Below, piece after piece: positions 10,679 to 22,181 of a stretch of 64,000 nt of DNA. The notes beneath the pieces are model-generated. The model was not told the DNA's origin. It saw only the letters and a list, made by a program, of their open reading frames with translations, and did not search any database. The position numbers were made by a program, and so were the translations under genes. Within the stretch, counting starts at the first letter, position 1, and each line of letters starts with the position of its first letter. The stretch is from Aphrocallistes beatrix (taxonomy: Eukaryota; Porifera; Hexactinellida; Sceptrulophora; Aphrocallistidae), in contig OY725503.1 of assembly GCA_963281255.1 (NCBI GenBank), positions 1,860,001 through 1,924,000 on the forward strand, in the 5' to 3' direction.

Positions 10679-11751
10679 CAGTCGACTCTCGTTAATACGA
10701 ACACGGATAAAGAGTACAATCGGATAAGAAGTACAAGTTTTGATTCCCCAACCTAATCTATGGCAAAATATATACAAACGAACTCCGGTTAACACGAACA
10801 CGGATAAGACGAAATATCGGATAATAAGTACGATTTGTGGGTCCCCTTCAGTGCGTTTTCAATACTAAATACATCGGTTAATACGAACACGGATAATACG
10901 AACAGGTGTGTGCCTACGAGCACTTTGAATATGGTACGTAGATAGATACTAGACAGATATTTCTCAATGAAAATACAGTCGAATCTCGTTAATACAACAT
11001 GGAAAATGAGTTCTCTATTTGACAAGTACAATTTCATACTCTCACGTAGTTATCACTATGTACTTAGGGCGGTCAGAAAGTTCTAATCAGTGCTATCATA
11101 TACTCTTATTGTACCTTATTGGATCGATATTGAAGCTTGAATTTACTTCTTAACACATTCACAAGTGATACCAATTTACAGAATCAAAATCTAGAGAAAA
11201 CTCTTTGTACACCACGTCCTATATATTGTGTCGCTTGAGCCACCGTGTAAAATTATGGCCACAAATCACCCGTTCACCACTCGTCCTTCCCTAAAAAGTA
11301 GGCTCCATTATCAGATATTTGAATCTGAGAGTATCATTCCCATCAACTTCCTAAGATTGATTTGTATTTGAGCATTCGTATCGCTTAGTAATGCCCTTGT
11401 AATGTCGTTACTCTTGAGGGAAGGTCGGGTGGTTTGTGGCCATAATTTTACACGGTGGCTCAAGCGACACAATATATAGGAAGTGGTATACAAAGAGTTT
11501 TCTCTAGATTTTGATTTTGTAAATTGGTATCACTTGTGAATGTGTTAAGAAGTAAATTCAAGCTTCAATATCAATCTAATAAGGTACAATAAGAGTGTAT
11601 GATAACACTGATTAGAACTTTCTGACCGCCCTAAGTATATTAAGTATTTTGGACAAATGTGGCTATGTACGTACTTCGGTTAATACGTACTCCGGATAAG
11701 GAGTACAAATCTCCACGGTCCCTTGGTGTACGTGTTAACGAGAGTCGACTG
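10679..11751. mobile_element. Family E pogo-like element, copy 1
   Basis: Ends CAGTCGACTCTCGTTAATAC and GTTAACGAGAGTCGACTG with TA outside. ACACGGATAA/TTATCCGTGT blocks are repeated inside. Copies at 62258-63156 and 52734-54262. It carries a second MITE at 11063-11635 and supplies the empty site for the MITE at 62429-62903. No transposase frame. Confidence 0.8.
11063..11635. mobile_element. Mariner-type foldback MITE nested in family E
   Basis: Arms of about 225 bp in inverted orientation, starting CTTAGGGCGGTCAGAAAGTT and ending with its complement. TA is duplicated (11061-11062, 11636-11637). The family E copy at 62258-63156 has the uninterrupted text CACTATGTATATTAAG at this point, which proves the boundaries and the TA duplication. 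Confidence 0.9.
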
Positions 11752-13136
11752 TATATATATACATCATCAATTACTAATATGGCTTCACCAGGCATGATTT
11801 TCCCCTATTAAATTATTTCAGTGGTTTCCAAAATATGTTTGAATGCCACTGCCTTCTTGAATGACTTATCCTGTCCGGTTCAACTGTTCTTCTTGATATT
11901 CTCAGCATCAACGAGTTGTTAAAATATGAAATTGCCTTTGACTGCAGGAACGGGATCATATTTTACATGATCTATGGTATAGTTACTCTACATCTAGAAA
12001 CAGAACAGTGAATATCGTAAAATGGATAGTAAAGGTGCTAATAATAAATCAAAGGTATAATTATAAGTTAGAAGGTGTAAATAACTTCTTTTTATGCGCT
12101 AGGCCAAATATTTATCAAATAAATAAACAAATATTCAACAAAGTATTGATTTGAAAGTTTGTGGAACCTATACTTATCAAAATTCATACTAAAGTTGTTA
12201 CTAATGGCTTACTAATAATTCCCATCCACTACTTCATCACTAGACCAAAATTCTAGTCCAAAAATATATTTAATAAATATTTAACCCAGCCCACTAAAAA
12301 TCAGTTCTCTACACCTCTTGACATATATAATGATATCTTTTGATATACTATTAGTTGCTTTACTATTTAAATTTCATGGTATCCACTGTCCTCCTTCCTG
12401 ATGTAGAGTAACTTTTCCCCAGATCGTGTAAATTGTGAACCTGTTCAAGAATCAGACGGATTATAGTATATTTTAACATATTGATGATTCTGAGCATTTG
12501 AAGAAAAACAGTTGGAACAGGACCAGGGACTGCTCATTCAAAAAGGCAGTAGCCCATTGAAATGGGACCGGACCCCAGGGGTTAATCTTCTTCGTTCATG
12601 TTACAAGGTCACACTCAGAAAATTTTTAGAAGTACCGTTCTAGATTTTAGTAAAGCCTGCCTCCTGTGACAATGAATGAAAGCTTCAAGCATACCATGGA
12701 AACCATTGAAAGAATTTACTTCCCGAAGATTGTGCCTGGTGAAGTCACAGCATTTGATGATATACTTTCTATGAGAAGAGGAATGCAATATCTCACATAT
12801 TCAAATTGTCTACAAGCAAACAACTTAATAAGATAGAAAAGTTCAGAGTAAAGAATGTGGCAAGGTTTTAATATTAGGAATATACAATCTGTTACATATT
12901 TATTTAGAATAGCACTCTATTATTATAAACCCCTATTATTCTAATTATACAGGAAATTTCTTGATTCTGATTGATTGATTTAAATGTTAGACATGTTTAG
13001 ACCAAAATTTAAAAATATCATCATTGTTTAATTCTTTTTCTGCAATTAACATATTTTGATCTCCAGGTATGACGTATTTATTTGAATTATTTAGTGTTCT
13101 TTTACTTTAATTGATATATTTTCCCTTTTTTTTCGA
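11752..13136. other. Mostly unassigned; one short ORF
   Basis: No repeat ends or long frames recognised. A 54-codon frame at 12672-12833 (plus; begins MNESFKHTMETIER, has FPKIVPGEV) is somewhat less AT-rich than its surroundings and could be an exon or a captured fragment, but I recognise no family. Confidence 0.3.
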
Positions 13137-14134
13137 TTGGTAGTTAATATAATGAATCAACGTGAAAGACGGGAAGTTGTGAAGACATTATTACAATCTG
13201 GTCAACTCTGTCCCAAAGAAATTTCCAAAAATACCGGAATTTCTCTCGCTACCGTTTACAACATAAAAGGCCGCTTGGAAACTGGTATACCGCTATCCCA
13301 CCAAAAAGGGGCAGGAAGACCCAATACTCTACGATCGGCTATCAAACATTCTGTTATACACCAGGTACGATGTAAACCTAACTATCTTTGCGAACACTTG
13401 CGAGTCGTGTCCCTCACAAGGCATCTTACCAGACATTACGGCGAGTTTTAAAAGATCAGTCCTAGACTAAGCGTTATCCTGTTAAAACTCCTATGCTCAG
13501 CGAAAAAAATCGAATCTACCGGATTTCATGGGCTAAGAAGTATAAATATCCTAAAAAACAATGAGCACAAACAATATTCCTTGATGAGATGTCAATTGGC
13601 TATCGAGAGGCAGAATAATGATGTGGACAAAATCGGACAAAAAAGATTTGCTCCAACCACCAAACATGTACCGAAGATTCATGTTTGGGCAGGATTTTCT
13701 TCCATGGGCACCTTCCCATTATGTATATTCACTGAGAATATGAATAGTGATATGTTCTTACAAATAATAGAGGGTCATTTACTTACTCAGGCATGTCATG
13801 AAAGTCAGTGGCTATGTATATCATGAAGATCAGTGGCGATTGGTCATGGATAATGATCCTAAACATACCTCTCGTAAAGTCTTGGCTCACCCAACATGTG
13901 CCAAATCAGATTCCTTGGCCTTCCCAAAGTTCAGACCTTAACCCTATAGAAAATCTGTTCGGATGGGTAAAACAGGAGCTCATTAAACTAGGTCCCAGGA
14001 CAATCCCAGAGTTGAAACAAAAATTAGAAGAAACTTAGAACCGAATTGAGCCCGGATTTTTGCGTCCTTACTGGGAATCCATGACGAGATGTCAAATGGC
14101 AATAGATAAAAATGGATATCCGATAAAGTATTAA
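13137..14134 (+). pseudogene. Tc1-like transposase, broken
   Basis: The N-terminal part (MNQRERREVVKTLLQSGQ, then ISKNTGISLATVYNIKGRL) is the paired-type helix-turn-helix of Tc1 transposases. Further on, in shifting frames, come FLDEMSIGYREAE (first catalytic Asp), HVWAGFSSMGTFPL, MDNDPKHTS (second Asp) and SSDLNPIENLFGWVKQEL (Glu of the DDE triad), ending LRPYWESMTRCQMAI and a stop at 14132. At least three frameshifts and early stops separate the blocks, so no active enzyme is made. Matching terminal inverted repeats were not found. A 9-bp hairpin (CGAACACTA/TAGTGTTCG) follows at 14136-14160. Confidence 0.9.
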
Positions 14135-14174
14135 CGAACACTAGTTTACTTAGTGTTCGTGTTAAAATAATCAT

Positions 14175-14999
14175 TTTAGCCCCAAATATTGAGATTATAT
14201 TAACTCACACTATAAATTCCAATTCTAAATAATTTTGTAACAGACTGTAGTTTAAAGGACTCATTACCTAGTTTTATAAATAATTTTACTGAAATATTAT
14301 TGAAAACTTGGATTCTCAGTTCATCTCTTGATGATAAGTTTGCAAGACTTCCCCTTCTGTAGAAACAATTTTGTTTGGTATGGTGTGGGAAAAGTGAAGA
14401 GATCGCAGCAGCACGATAGTCTCCAGGCAAAAGAAGTTTACACAGCGTAAAGTGCGTGAAAAGTACAATGTTGAAAGAAATCGATACTGGAGAACTACTT
14501 AATAAGTCGATTTTGTACTTGAAAGTAACATTTTTGGACTCAGATTACCCACTGATTTAAAATTTAACGTCTTGTTGTTTGATCGAAGGCTTCCCTAATC
14601 TTTTTTGAAAAGTTTTTTTTCCAATCTCAAATAAAAAGAATAAGGCTATAGCGGATCTACGCTAGCTATGGGAAGTTGTCCTCACATTATGGTCATTAAT
14701 TCAGGTTTATCAAAGTGTTTTAAGGTCATCATACCCACGAAAGTGTTGGAAACATATTTAAAATATTTAGACTAAGAGATTGAGAATAGAATACAAGCTA
14801 AATGATAGATAAAAATGAGAGCGAGCAATCACGGACATCTATTTTACTGTTATTTTATGATAGTTTGTTACAAATGAAACAAAATATTGTTGTTCTCAAT
14901 GTTATCGATAATTAACGAAGTTGAATTCAATAACATTTTTAGATTTAGGCAATATCAGGAAATTGGAGCCTTAATGGCGGTACGTACTATATGAAAATA
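14175..14999. other. Unassigned AT-rich stretch
   Basis: No gene seen. Around 14800-14950 the sequence partly matches the complement of 6200-6400, so some of it is an unnamed repeat. A short G-rich run (GAGGGGGAGGGGG) is near 15020. Confidence 0.35.
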
Positions 15000-15612
15000 T
15001 AGTAAAACGTGATAGAGGGGGAGGGGGTTAATGTTGAAATTTCAGAATATAGAGTTATGCCAATTTAGGATGTTGGTCAAATTCGTAAAATTTTATCATA
15101 ACTCAAATCTCGTTGAATTTAGAAGTTCAGGTTGTATTATCACCTAATGGTAAGTAGTCCATTGGCTATCAAACACATATCAAATTTGATCTAGTTGCTA
15201 CAATTTGCACGAATTGTACAAACTGATCAAAATGATTTACTATAGCAAAGCAGGAATGCAACAACATCATTCAGAAATTTCTAAATTTTCCAAATCAACT
15301 AGTACTAATCTTGGTTCTACAAGAAAATCACACCTTAATAACATTTATAAATAGGGTTAAAACAGCTTAGAATACCGCTAAAATTGTCATTAGAGTGACC
15401 TATTGCGCAATGATATGATGACTAATAAAATTTTGAAAACAAATATATGTACTCTGACATCATGTTTATATATACTGGTAATACATTCTTAAGGTCTATT
15501 CTGCATGGAAACGATTTTAGCTAACCATGTATTATTTCAATCGGCTACAACTTCATTCCTAGTGCATAAATTTCAGTCTACTGTGAGGCATTATTAGAGT
15601 AGGCTAAGGTTA
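15000..15612. mobile_element. Family B foldback, decayed right arm
   Basis: Follows the right arm of 9363-10280 in order: AATTTAGAAGTTCAGGTTG, TAAGTAGTCCATTGGCTATC, CCTATTGCGCAATGATATG, ACATCATGTTTATATATACTG, ending GAGTAGGCTAAGG. The left arm is missing and divergence is high. Confidence 0.65.
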
Positions 15613-16467
15613 TAGGTTAATTTCTACTAGCTCATCATATATTTTATATTTTATAAGATTTTCGAGATTAGGACGATATAGAACGTATATGGCGGAACTC
15701 ATTTAATTAATCTATAGTAGGTATATCTCATATAAGTCAAAAGCGGGTATAAAATTAAATGGGAAGGTGTGAAAACAGCAAAACTACAAAAAATATACGT
15801 ATTTGATGGGTCTCAAAATTATATTTTAGAAAGATCAATATGCTTATATTTTAATGCCGTATGATCGGAAATCGATATACGGCCAGTCGATATTGGATTG
15901 TTCGATGTACCGAACGCCATCTTGATTTTCTGGATCTGCACAGGAACTAATTTTACAAAAATAATCATTGATTATTAGAATAAACTATAAATATTACTAG
16001 TCAAAGGTTAGAACCCTATTTGGATATATGAATCCACAGAAATGAGAAAATGTTTAATATTGGCCCGTGGCAATTGGAACTATTTTCTAGAACGGCTTAG
16101 GAACCTTCTCTAAAATAGTCTATAAAGCGAATCTACATAAGACCTAACTAGCCGGTGGAGGGCCACGGAAATCGATGTTTTCAACTTTCCTAATAATGCA
16201 ACAAGATGTATATTATAATATATGTTACAAGGTTAACATTTATAATACTAGATGGAACTTTAGGGAGAGTCGAAGTCATCCTAAATTTTGTCAATAAGTA
16301 TTTCTGACAAGTGTTTATAGATTAGTTTCACTAATTATTGGAGGGTAATAACTACTATAGAACTAAACTTAAATCAATATCTTAAATTATTTTTGAAGAC
16401 AAACGATTATCTGGTTCCTGTAATTCTCTAGATTTCGAACAACTATTCATATATAATACGTTTATTG
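15613..16467. other. Unassigned stretch
   Basis: No gene, RNA or repeat boundary recognised. CGATATACGGCCAGTCGATATTG near 15875, in parts self-complementary, is the only structure noted. Confidence 0.35.
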
Positions 16468-16475
16468 ATTGAGAG

Positions 16476-16671
16476 CAAGGTTGCATCTAGGCACCACCTT
16501 TGAGGGGAGTTATCCTCCAGTTAACATATTATGGACCTCTTTTACCCCCCTCTGGGATTAGGGAGTCTATCCGGTCCTACAGTAGCCTCTCCATCAGGGG
16601 AGTGACTAACACCACCCTGAGAAATCCTTCTTAGCCCCCCCCCCTGAGATTCAGGACTGGATCCAGCCCTG
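16476..16671. mobile_element. hAT MITE with perfect 8-bp duplication
   Basis: Starts CAAGGTTGCATCTAGG and ends CTGGATCCAGCCCTG. The 8-bp ATTGAGAG is repeated exactly on both sides (16468-16475, 16672-16679). CA...TG ends and 8-bp duplication define hAT. 196 bp, locally GC-rich with C runs. Confidence 0.85.
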
Positions 16672-16679
16672 ATTGAGAG

Positions 16680-17024
16680 GAGCAGATTTTTGAAACAGGT
16701 GATAATAGAGTTGCAATAATTTTAATGATTCGTGATCATTCCAAAATAATAGATTGCGCACCTCTAGCATTTAAAATGTTTCTAAAATCACATTTTGAAT
16801 ATCGTCCTGTAGTAACACATCAGATGGAATCAAAATAAACTTAGAAAGGGAATAAAATTGCGGGAAACCAAATTTGCTTTTTTTCATTAATTAAAATATA
16901 AAATTGAATTTCAAATGAAGGACGATTAGGATGTCAGAACTCGCTACGGTTCTGACGACACTGAAAAAACAGATATCTTAACTGTCGCGAGCTTGAGTTA
17001 AACTTAAACACTTGATAAAGTTAA
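16680..17024. other. Unassigned; possible intron of the minus-strand exon
   Basis: No repeat or second exon recognised. If the exon at 17046-17231 is real, this is the start of its first intron. Confidence 0.3.
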
Positions 17025-17045
17025 TTAAAGAATAATTGAATATAC

Positions 17046-17231
17046 CTGGACGATAAGAGGAAGTAATTTTGCAACTGATTCTTTGCCATATTCTAACATT
17101 ATATTTTCCAATTCTAAATAAATTGGCTCTGCAGCACTTTGAAATTCCAGAGTTAAATCTTCCTCAGATTCATCAATAAATACATCTGTACTCTGTAAAA
17201 ATTCAGGAATTGATATTTTTGACTTCTCCAT
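17046..17231 (-). CDS. Candidate first exon of an RH1-domain protein (RILP/JIP3-JIP4 type)
   Basis: Read on the minus strand from ATG at 17231 (an in-frame ATG at 17243 is also possible) the exon encodes MEKSKISIPEFL, an acidic stretch (FIDESEEDLTLEF), then PIYLELENIMLEYGKESVAK and LLPLIVQ. The last part has the pattern of the RH1 domain (small helical motor- and Rab-adaptor domain with IYxEFExxIxxYGxEVVxxLMPLVVxVLE in JIP3/JIP4 and RILP proteins). The frame meets a consensus-like donor, CCAG|GTATA at 17046/17045; after splicing it would continue V-L-E. No other exon was found: downstream exons would lie at lower coordinates, and the region to 13 kb is TE-rich. If correct, this is the only host gene piece in the window; it could also be a chance ORF. 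Confidence 0.4.
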
Positions 17232-18044
17232 TATAAAAAGCAAAATGAAATATAATAGAAAATAAGTTGCTATAATAACTAATTAAGTGAAAATGTTAAA
17301 TTGTCAATTATTTTAAGGGTGGTGTTACCTTCCAGAACTAACTTTTAAAGTTTTCAGTATTTTCTCCTGAAATTTTTTGTGGAAACTATTCTCGATGAGT
17401 TATCTGCAAAAATACACTTTTCGGAAGCTCAAGAAGCAAGAAAAAATTTCCTCAAATCACCTATTTATAGAGGACATTCAAGGAAACTTCAATGGCTTAT
17501 GTCTCTTTTACTCAATTATTCCTGCACGAAATGGTTGAATAAAGAAAATAATAGGAATAAAATCTTCAATTTTAACCCAAATAATTTTTTCTTTCAAATT
17601 TCGTTGCTACAATATTTAGAGGCAGATTTTCGTAAGGAAAAATATTTTAACTTTTTTCTAAAGTATCATTTTGTTCTACGTGACGAGATCTTTCCAAAAC
17701 CGTCGAGTTTTTTAATCTACGACTTTTGTAACTAGAGATTCCTCCGTTGTAAAATTGATTTTTTTGAGTGCTAAAAACAGGCTACAAAGCAATTTTCTTC
17801 GGAAAGGCTTGATTTCCAGTATTTTTTACTGTGTCCTAGTATTAAATAACATCTAAACATCCTAAATCAACAACTTATAGTAGTACTTAACTTCAAAATA
17901 TGGCATATCAAATATTTTCACATCATGACACTTTCAAAAGTGTAAAAAAGTTGTCAGTTATGACTGGGGACCCAAAAATGACCTTGTCCGATAGTATATC
18001 TATAACTTTATTTGACTATGCCAGGTCGTTATTTTAATACTGAA

Positions 18045-18410
18045 TTGTATAAATACTGAATTGTATAAATCGTATAAATCGAATTGTATAAATCGAATTG
18101 TCGAATTGTATCGAATTGTATAAATCGAATTGTATAAATCGATTGTATAATTGTATAATTGTATAATTGTTATGATTGTATATTTGTTATGATTGTATAA
18201 TTGTATAATTGTGATAAGTGTATAATTGTATAATTGTATAATTGTATAATTGTATAATTGTGATAAGTGTATAATTGTATAATTGTATAATTGTTATGAT
18301 TGTATAATTGTATAAATCGAATCGATGTATAAATCGAATCGAATTGTATAAAATTGTATAAATCGAATTGTATAAATCGTTAATACTGAATTGTATAAAT
18401 CGTATCTATT
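18045..18410. repeat. Minisatellite of ATTGTATAAATCG / ATTGTATA units
   Basis: Irregular tandem units GAATTGTATAAATC, ATTGTATA and ATTGTTATG. The text is identical to the inside of the terminal repeat of the adjacent MITE (AATTGTATAAATCGTATC at 62476 in the intact copy), whose own left terminus is missing here. Confidence 0.85.
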
Positions 18411-18814
18411 TGGGAGTCAATATTAATAAATCAGTAACAGTTTGACTAAATTTGGCTTAAAATTCATATTCTACAAACTCGATTTACTCATTGTAGTCTT
18501 TCAACTCAATTACTCTATTTCCAACATAAATATTTGAACATTTACTTCATTGTGCAACATACCATAAATTGATGCCATTATATATGATGGCGTTAGTGGC
18601 ACTAGGTGTCACGGGTTGAAATATTTTAGCTTTAAAATAGAGTAATTGAGTTGAAAGACAATAAAATGAGTAAATCGAGTGTGTAGAATTTGAATTTTGA
18701 GGGAAATTTAGTCGAACTATTACTGATTTATTAATATTGACTCCCAAATAGATACGATTTATACAATTTGTATGGGAATTATTAGGGTGTACGAATACTT
18801 TTGGTAGGGCAGTG
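18385..18814. mobile_element. Tc1/mariner-type MITE (CACTGCCCTACC family), left end lost
   Basis: Matches 62429-62903 from the TCGTATCTATT block to the right end GGTAGGGCAGTG. About 170-bp arms (GGGAGTCAATATTAATAAAT and complement) flank a short loop. The left terminus is replaced by the minisatellite. Confidence 0.8.
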
Positions 18815-20499
18815 TATTGACCATATTTGGAGAATATTTTGGTTGCCTTTTCTTAGCAACGGTCAGGAATGTGAAAAAATTCCTGACCGTTGCTAGGCAC
18901 GGGCAAACAAAAATGTTTCCAAATATGGTCAATATATATGTCAATATATATGTCAAGATTAAAAAGATGATCTGGCACTGTTAAGGTTGGTGTTTCCAAT
19001 GGGACACTTGTTTTTTATTAGAAATGTGCCCAAAATGCTTTTTTATCATTTTTAGATCCTTATAGGGGTTCTAAACAATAATCCCGATTTTTATAACTCC
19101 AGCCCCAATATTTCGCCACTTTGAGCCACTTGTATCACCTGGTATCGCTCTAAAAAAGACACATTTTAAATGCGAAATGTCCCACAGCTATAACTTCTTT
19201 TAACATTGCCAGAACATCTTTTTAATGAATTCAGCTGAATTCATGCTCAGCACTATATTTCCAGCAATTTGATGTATATATTGACCATATTTGGAAACAT
19301 TTTTTAACATTCCTGACCGTCGCTAGGAAAAGGCAACCAAAAATATTTCCAAATATGGTCAAAATATATATCAAATTGTTAGAAATTTAGTGCTGAGTAC
19401 GAATTCAGTATTAAAATAACGACCTGGCATAGTCAAATAAAGTTATATGTATGGGATTTTGGCGGAAACTATCGGACATGGTGATTTTTGGGCCCCCAGT
19501 GATAACTGTCAACTTTTTCACACTTTTGAAGGTGTCATGATGTGAAAATATTTGATATGCCATATTTTGAAGTAAGTACTGCTATAAGTTGTTGATTTTG
19601 GATGTTTTGATGTTATTTATTACCAGAATACAGTAAAAACTAATGGAAATCAAGCCTTTGAGAAGAAAATTGCTTTGTAGCATGTTTTTAGCACTTAAAA
19701 AAATCAAGTTTACAAAGGAGGAATCTCTAGTTACAAAGGTCGTAGAGTTAAAAACTCGACGGTTTTAGAAAGATCTCGTCACGTAGCACAAAATGATAGA
19801 GACAGATTTTTGATATTCTACTTCAGAAAAAAGGTAAAATATTTTTCCTTACGAAAATCTGCCTCTAAATATTGTATAAACGAAATTTGAAATAAAAAAA
19901 TATTTGGGTTAAAATTGAAAATTATATTCCTATTATTTTCTTTATTCAACCATTTCGTGCAAGAATAATTGTGTAAAAGAGACATAAGGCATTGAAGTTT
20001 CTTTGAATGTCCTCTATCAATTAGGTCATTTGGGAAAAAAAAAATTTCTCTTCTTGGGCTCCCGAAAAGTGTATTTTTGCAGATAACTCATCGAGAATAG
20101 TTTCCACAAAAAATTTCTGGAGAAAAAATGAAAACTTTAAAAGTTAGTTCTGGAAGGAAACACCACCCAAAGAAGTTATAGCTGTGGGACATTTCGCATT
20201 TAAAATGTGTAGTTTTTAGAGCGACACCAGGTGATACAAGTGGCTCAAAGTGGCGAAATATTGGGGCTGGAGTTATAAAAATCGGTATTATTGTTCAGAA
20301 CCCCTATAAGGATCTAAAAATGATGAAAAAGCAATTTGGGCACATTTTTAGAAAAAAACAAGTGTCCCATGGGAAACACCAACCTAAAATAGTTAATAAA
20401 TGGTGAATTATCCTATATGTATAGATTATGTTAATTACAGTACACTTGCAAAACCTGGGACACCTAGGGACCAGAGCTGGGCGCCTCAGTTTAAAATCA

Positions 20500-21090
20500 G
20501 CGTTCTGCGCCAGGCAGTTTCTTCAATCAATTCGTTACATTTATATATATATACAAGCGTGCTTCACTTGCTTGCGCTGCGCGGCTGGCAGACACTTGTG
20601 TCCGCCGGAGGCTCCCTTCGGTCGCCTGTGGTCATCATTGAATAATTATATGGGAGATAACATCGCTAAATACGTCTCTCCTACTATTATAATCAGGGTT
20701 TCATCCAGCTTTCCAAAGTCATACGCCTAAATGGGCGCCACCATTTTTCTACGCGCCTAGACTCTGCATTTTTATATATATTTTATGCCACGCGCCTAAG
20801 TAGGCGTATGCCGCGCGCCTAAATCATACGCCTAATTATGATCCATGGGACCAAATACGCGCCTCTAGGCGCGCCCAGTACGCCTGGATGAAAGCCTGAT
20901 TATAATCGATATCGCTCGAAAAAGTACCGAATTTGTCAAATTTTAAAATTTTGATGAGTAATGATGACGTCATCACAGAGTGATGAGTCATCATTTTTTT
21001 ATTATAGTTGCATCATATGTAAGGTATGTTAGTATACAGATTCGATTAAAATTTCAGCCTTCTATCTCCTATAATGGCGGAGTTTTCCTT
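20500..21090 (-). mobile_element. Family A, minus copies (5' piece and tail-to-body piece)
   Basis: 20500-20540 is a reversed 5' body (CAGTTTCTTCAATCAATTCG). From 20552 comes the reversed hairpin tail, then body (ATCGCTCGAAAAAGTACC, GTAATGATGACGTCATC) cut at about 21085. The body is split by the hAT MITE 20694-20898. Confidence 0.75.
20694..20898. mobile_element. hAT MITE, GC-rich, nested in family A
   Basis: Termini CAGGGTTTCATCCAG and CTGGATGAAAGCCTG; ATTATAAT is exactly duplicated (20686-20693, 20899-20906). GCGCCTA and its complement recur, including CGCGCCTCTAGGCGCG. The family A sequence resumes directly after it. Confidence 0.9.
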
Positions 21091-21172
21091 CGGTCGGCTG
21101 GTTCCTTGGTTCCTTCGGTCGCTTCGGTCGCCTGGTCTGTTCGGTCGCCTGGTCACCTGGTCGAATGGCGGA
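21091..21172. repeat. Short tandem run of TTCGGTCGCCTGG-like units
   Basis: Units TTCCTTCGGTCGCCTGG, TTCGGTCG and GGTCACCTGGTC: a local expansion of the family A hairpin sequence (CCTTCGGTCGCC) at the junction of two copies. Confidence 0.7.
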
Positions 21173-21612
21173 GTTTTCCTTCGGTCGCCTGGAGGTAACA
21201 TTGGTTAATTATAAGGGAGATATCATCTCTGAATATGTCCATCTTAGTTTTAAAATCGATATCACTCGAAAAATCACCAAATTTGTCAATTTTTAAAATT
21301 TTGATGAATAATGATGATGTCATAGCAAAGTGATGAGTGATCATTTTGATAGTTGATAGTTGTATCATATGTGAGGCATGTTAGTATACATATTTTATTA
21401 AAATTTCAGCCTTCTATCTCCTATAATGGCTGAGTTATGCCCGAATAACTGTGTTGCTTAACTTTTGAAAATGTGACAATGAGGTCATAATTCCATGATG
21501 AGTCGACATTTTGCTCTAAACTCAGAACTTACTGGAGTCATAGTCAAAATACTCCCACATGGAAAAAATCAGCTTTCTGCGCCCGGCAGTTTCTTCAATC
21601 AATTCGTTACAG

Positions 21613-21615
<3 letters not shown>
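21173..21615 (-). mobile_element. Family A copy, minus
   Basis: Runs from the tail hairpin remnant (TTCCTTCGGTCGCCTGGAGG) through the body to CAATCAATTCGTTACAG, then meets a TA run and the plus copy at 21640 head to head. Confidence 0.8.

Positions 21616-21639
<24 letters not shown>
21616..21639. repeat. (TA)n at head-to-head junction
   Basis: TA repeat between two family A copies in opposite orientation; about 1 kb of surrounding sequence is thereby a large imperfect palindrome. Confidence 0.8.
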
Positions 21640-21644
<5 letters not shown>

Positions 21645-22139
21645 AACGAATTGATTGAAGAAACTGCAGGGCGCAAAAAGCTGATTTTTGGCATGTGGGA
21701 GTGTTTTGGCAATGGCTCCAGCCAGTTCTGAGCTCAGACGAAAATGTCGACTCTTCATGGAATTATGACGTCATTGTCACATTTTAAAAAGTTATTCAAC
21801 ACAGTTATTCGAGCATAACTCAGCCATTATAGGAGATAGAAGGCTGAAATTTTAATAAAATATGTATACTAACATGCCTCACATATGATACAACTATCAA
21901 CTATCAAAATGATCACTCATCACTTTGCTATGACGTCATCATTAATCATCAAAATTTTAAAAATTGACAAATTTGGTGTTTTTTCGAGTGAGATCGATTT
22001 TAAAACTTAGATGGACATATTTAGCGATGATATATCCTGTTTAATTAACCAATGTCACCTCTAGACGACCGAAGGGAGCCTCAGGCGGACACAAAGTGTC
22101 CGCCAGCCGCGCACCGCAAGCGAGCGAAGCGCGCTTGTC
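21640..22139 (+). mobile_element. Family A copy, near complete 3' end
   Basis: GTAACGAATTGATTGAAGAA to the tail ending GCGCGCTTG. The tail has the GACCGAAGGGAGCC block, the GGCGGACAC/GTGTCCGCC hairpin (9-bp stem, AAA loop) and CAAGCG...CGCTTG. At 22139/22140 it abuts TCCTTACTATTAAAACTC, the 5' end of another copy, with no base between: a head-to-tail junction. Confidence 0.85.
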
Positions 22140-22181
22140 CTTACTATTAAAACTCAATTAATGTTTGTGTATGTGTGTATA

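Larger units (their letters stand above)
17308..20396. repeat. Family I: complex of nested inverted repeats
   Basis: Two elements interlock. 17310-18044 is the reverse complement of about 19400-20173 (blocks TTCCAGAACTAACTTTTAAA, ATTTTTTGTGGAAACTATTC, GCCAGGTCGTTATTTTAATA). 18978-19204 is the reverse complement of 20175-20395 (starting AAGGTTGGTGTTTCC). Two near-palindromic cores at 18815-18960 and 19275-19375 contain GACCATATTTGGA and a CTGACCGT(T/C)GCTAGG hairpin. A third partial copy lies within 52752-53830. An open frame at 17379-17735 lies inside an arm and is broken in the other arm, so it is not called as a gene. Confidence 0.75.

Noticed and set aside
12672..12836. 54-codon frame MNESFKHTMETIER
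   Set aside because: No family recognised, no splice context strong enough to call it a gene; kept only as a note.
17379..17735. 118-codon plus-strand frame starting METILDELSAKIHFSE
   Set aside because: It lies in one arm of the family I inverted repeat; the matching arm at about 19720-20110 is broken by indels and no protein family is recognisable.
21495..21758. Two 78-codon frames with IYIYIY runs
   Set aside because: They read through (TA)n and family A sequence on both strands; no coding content.
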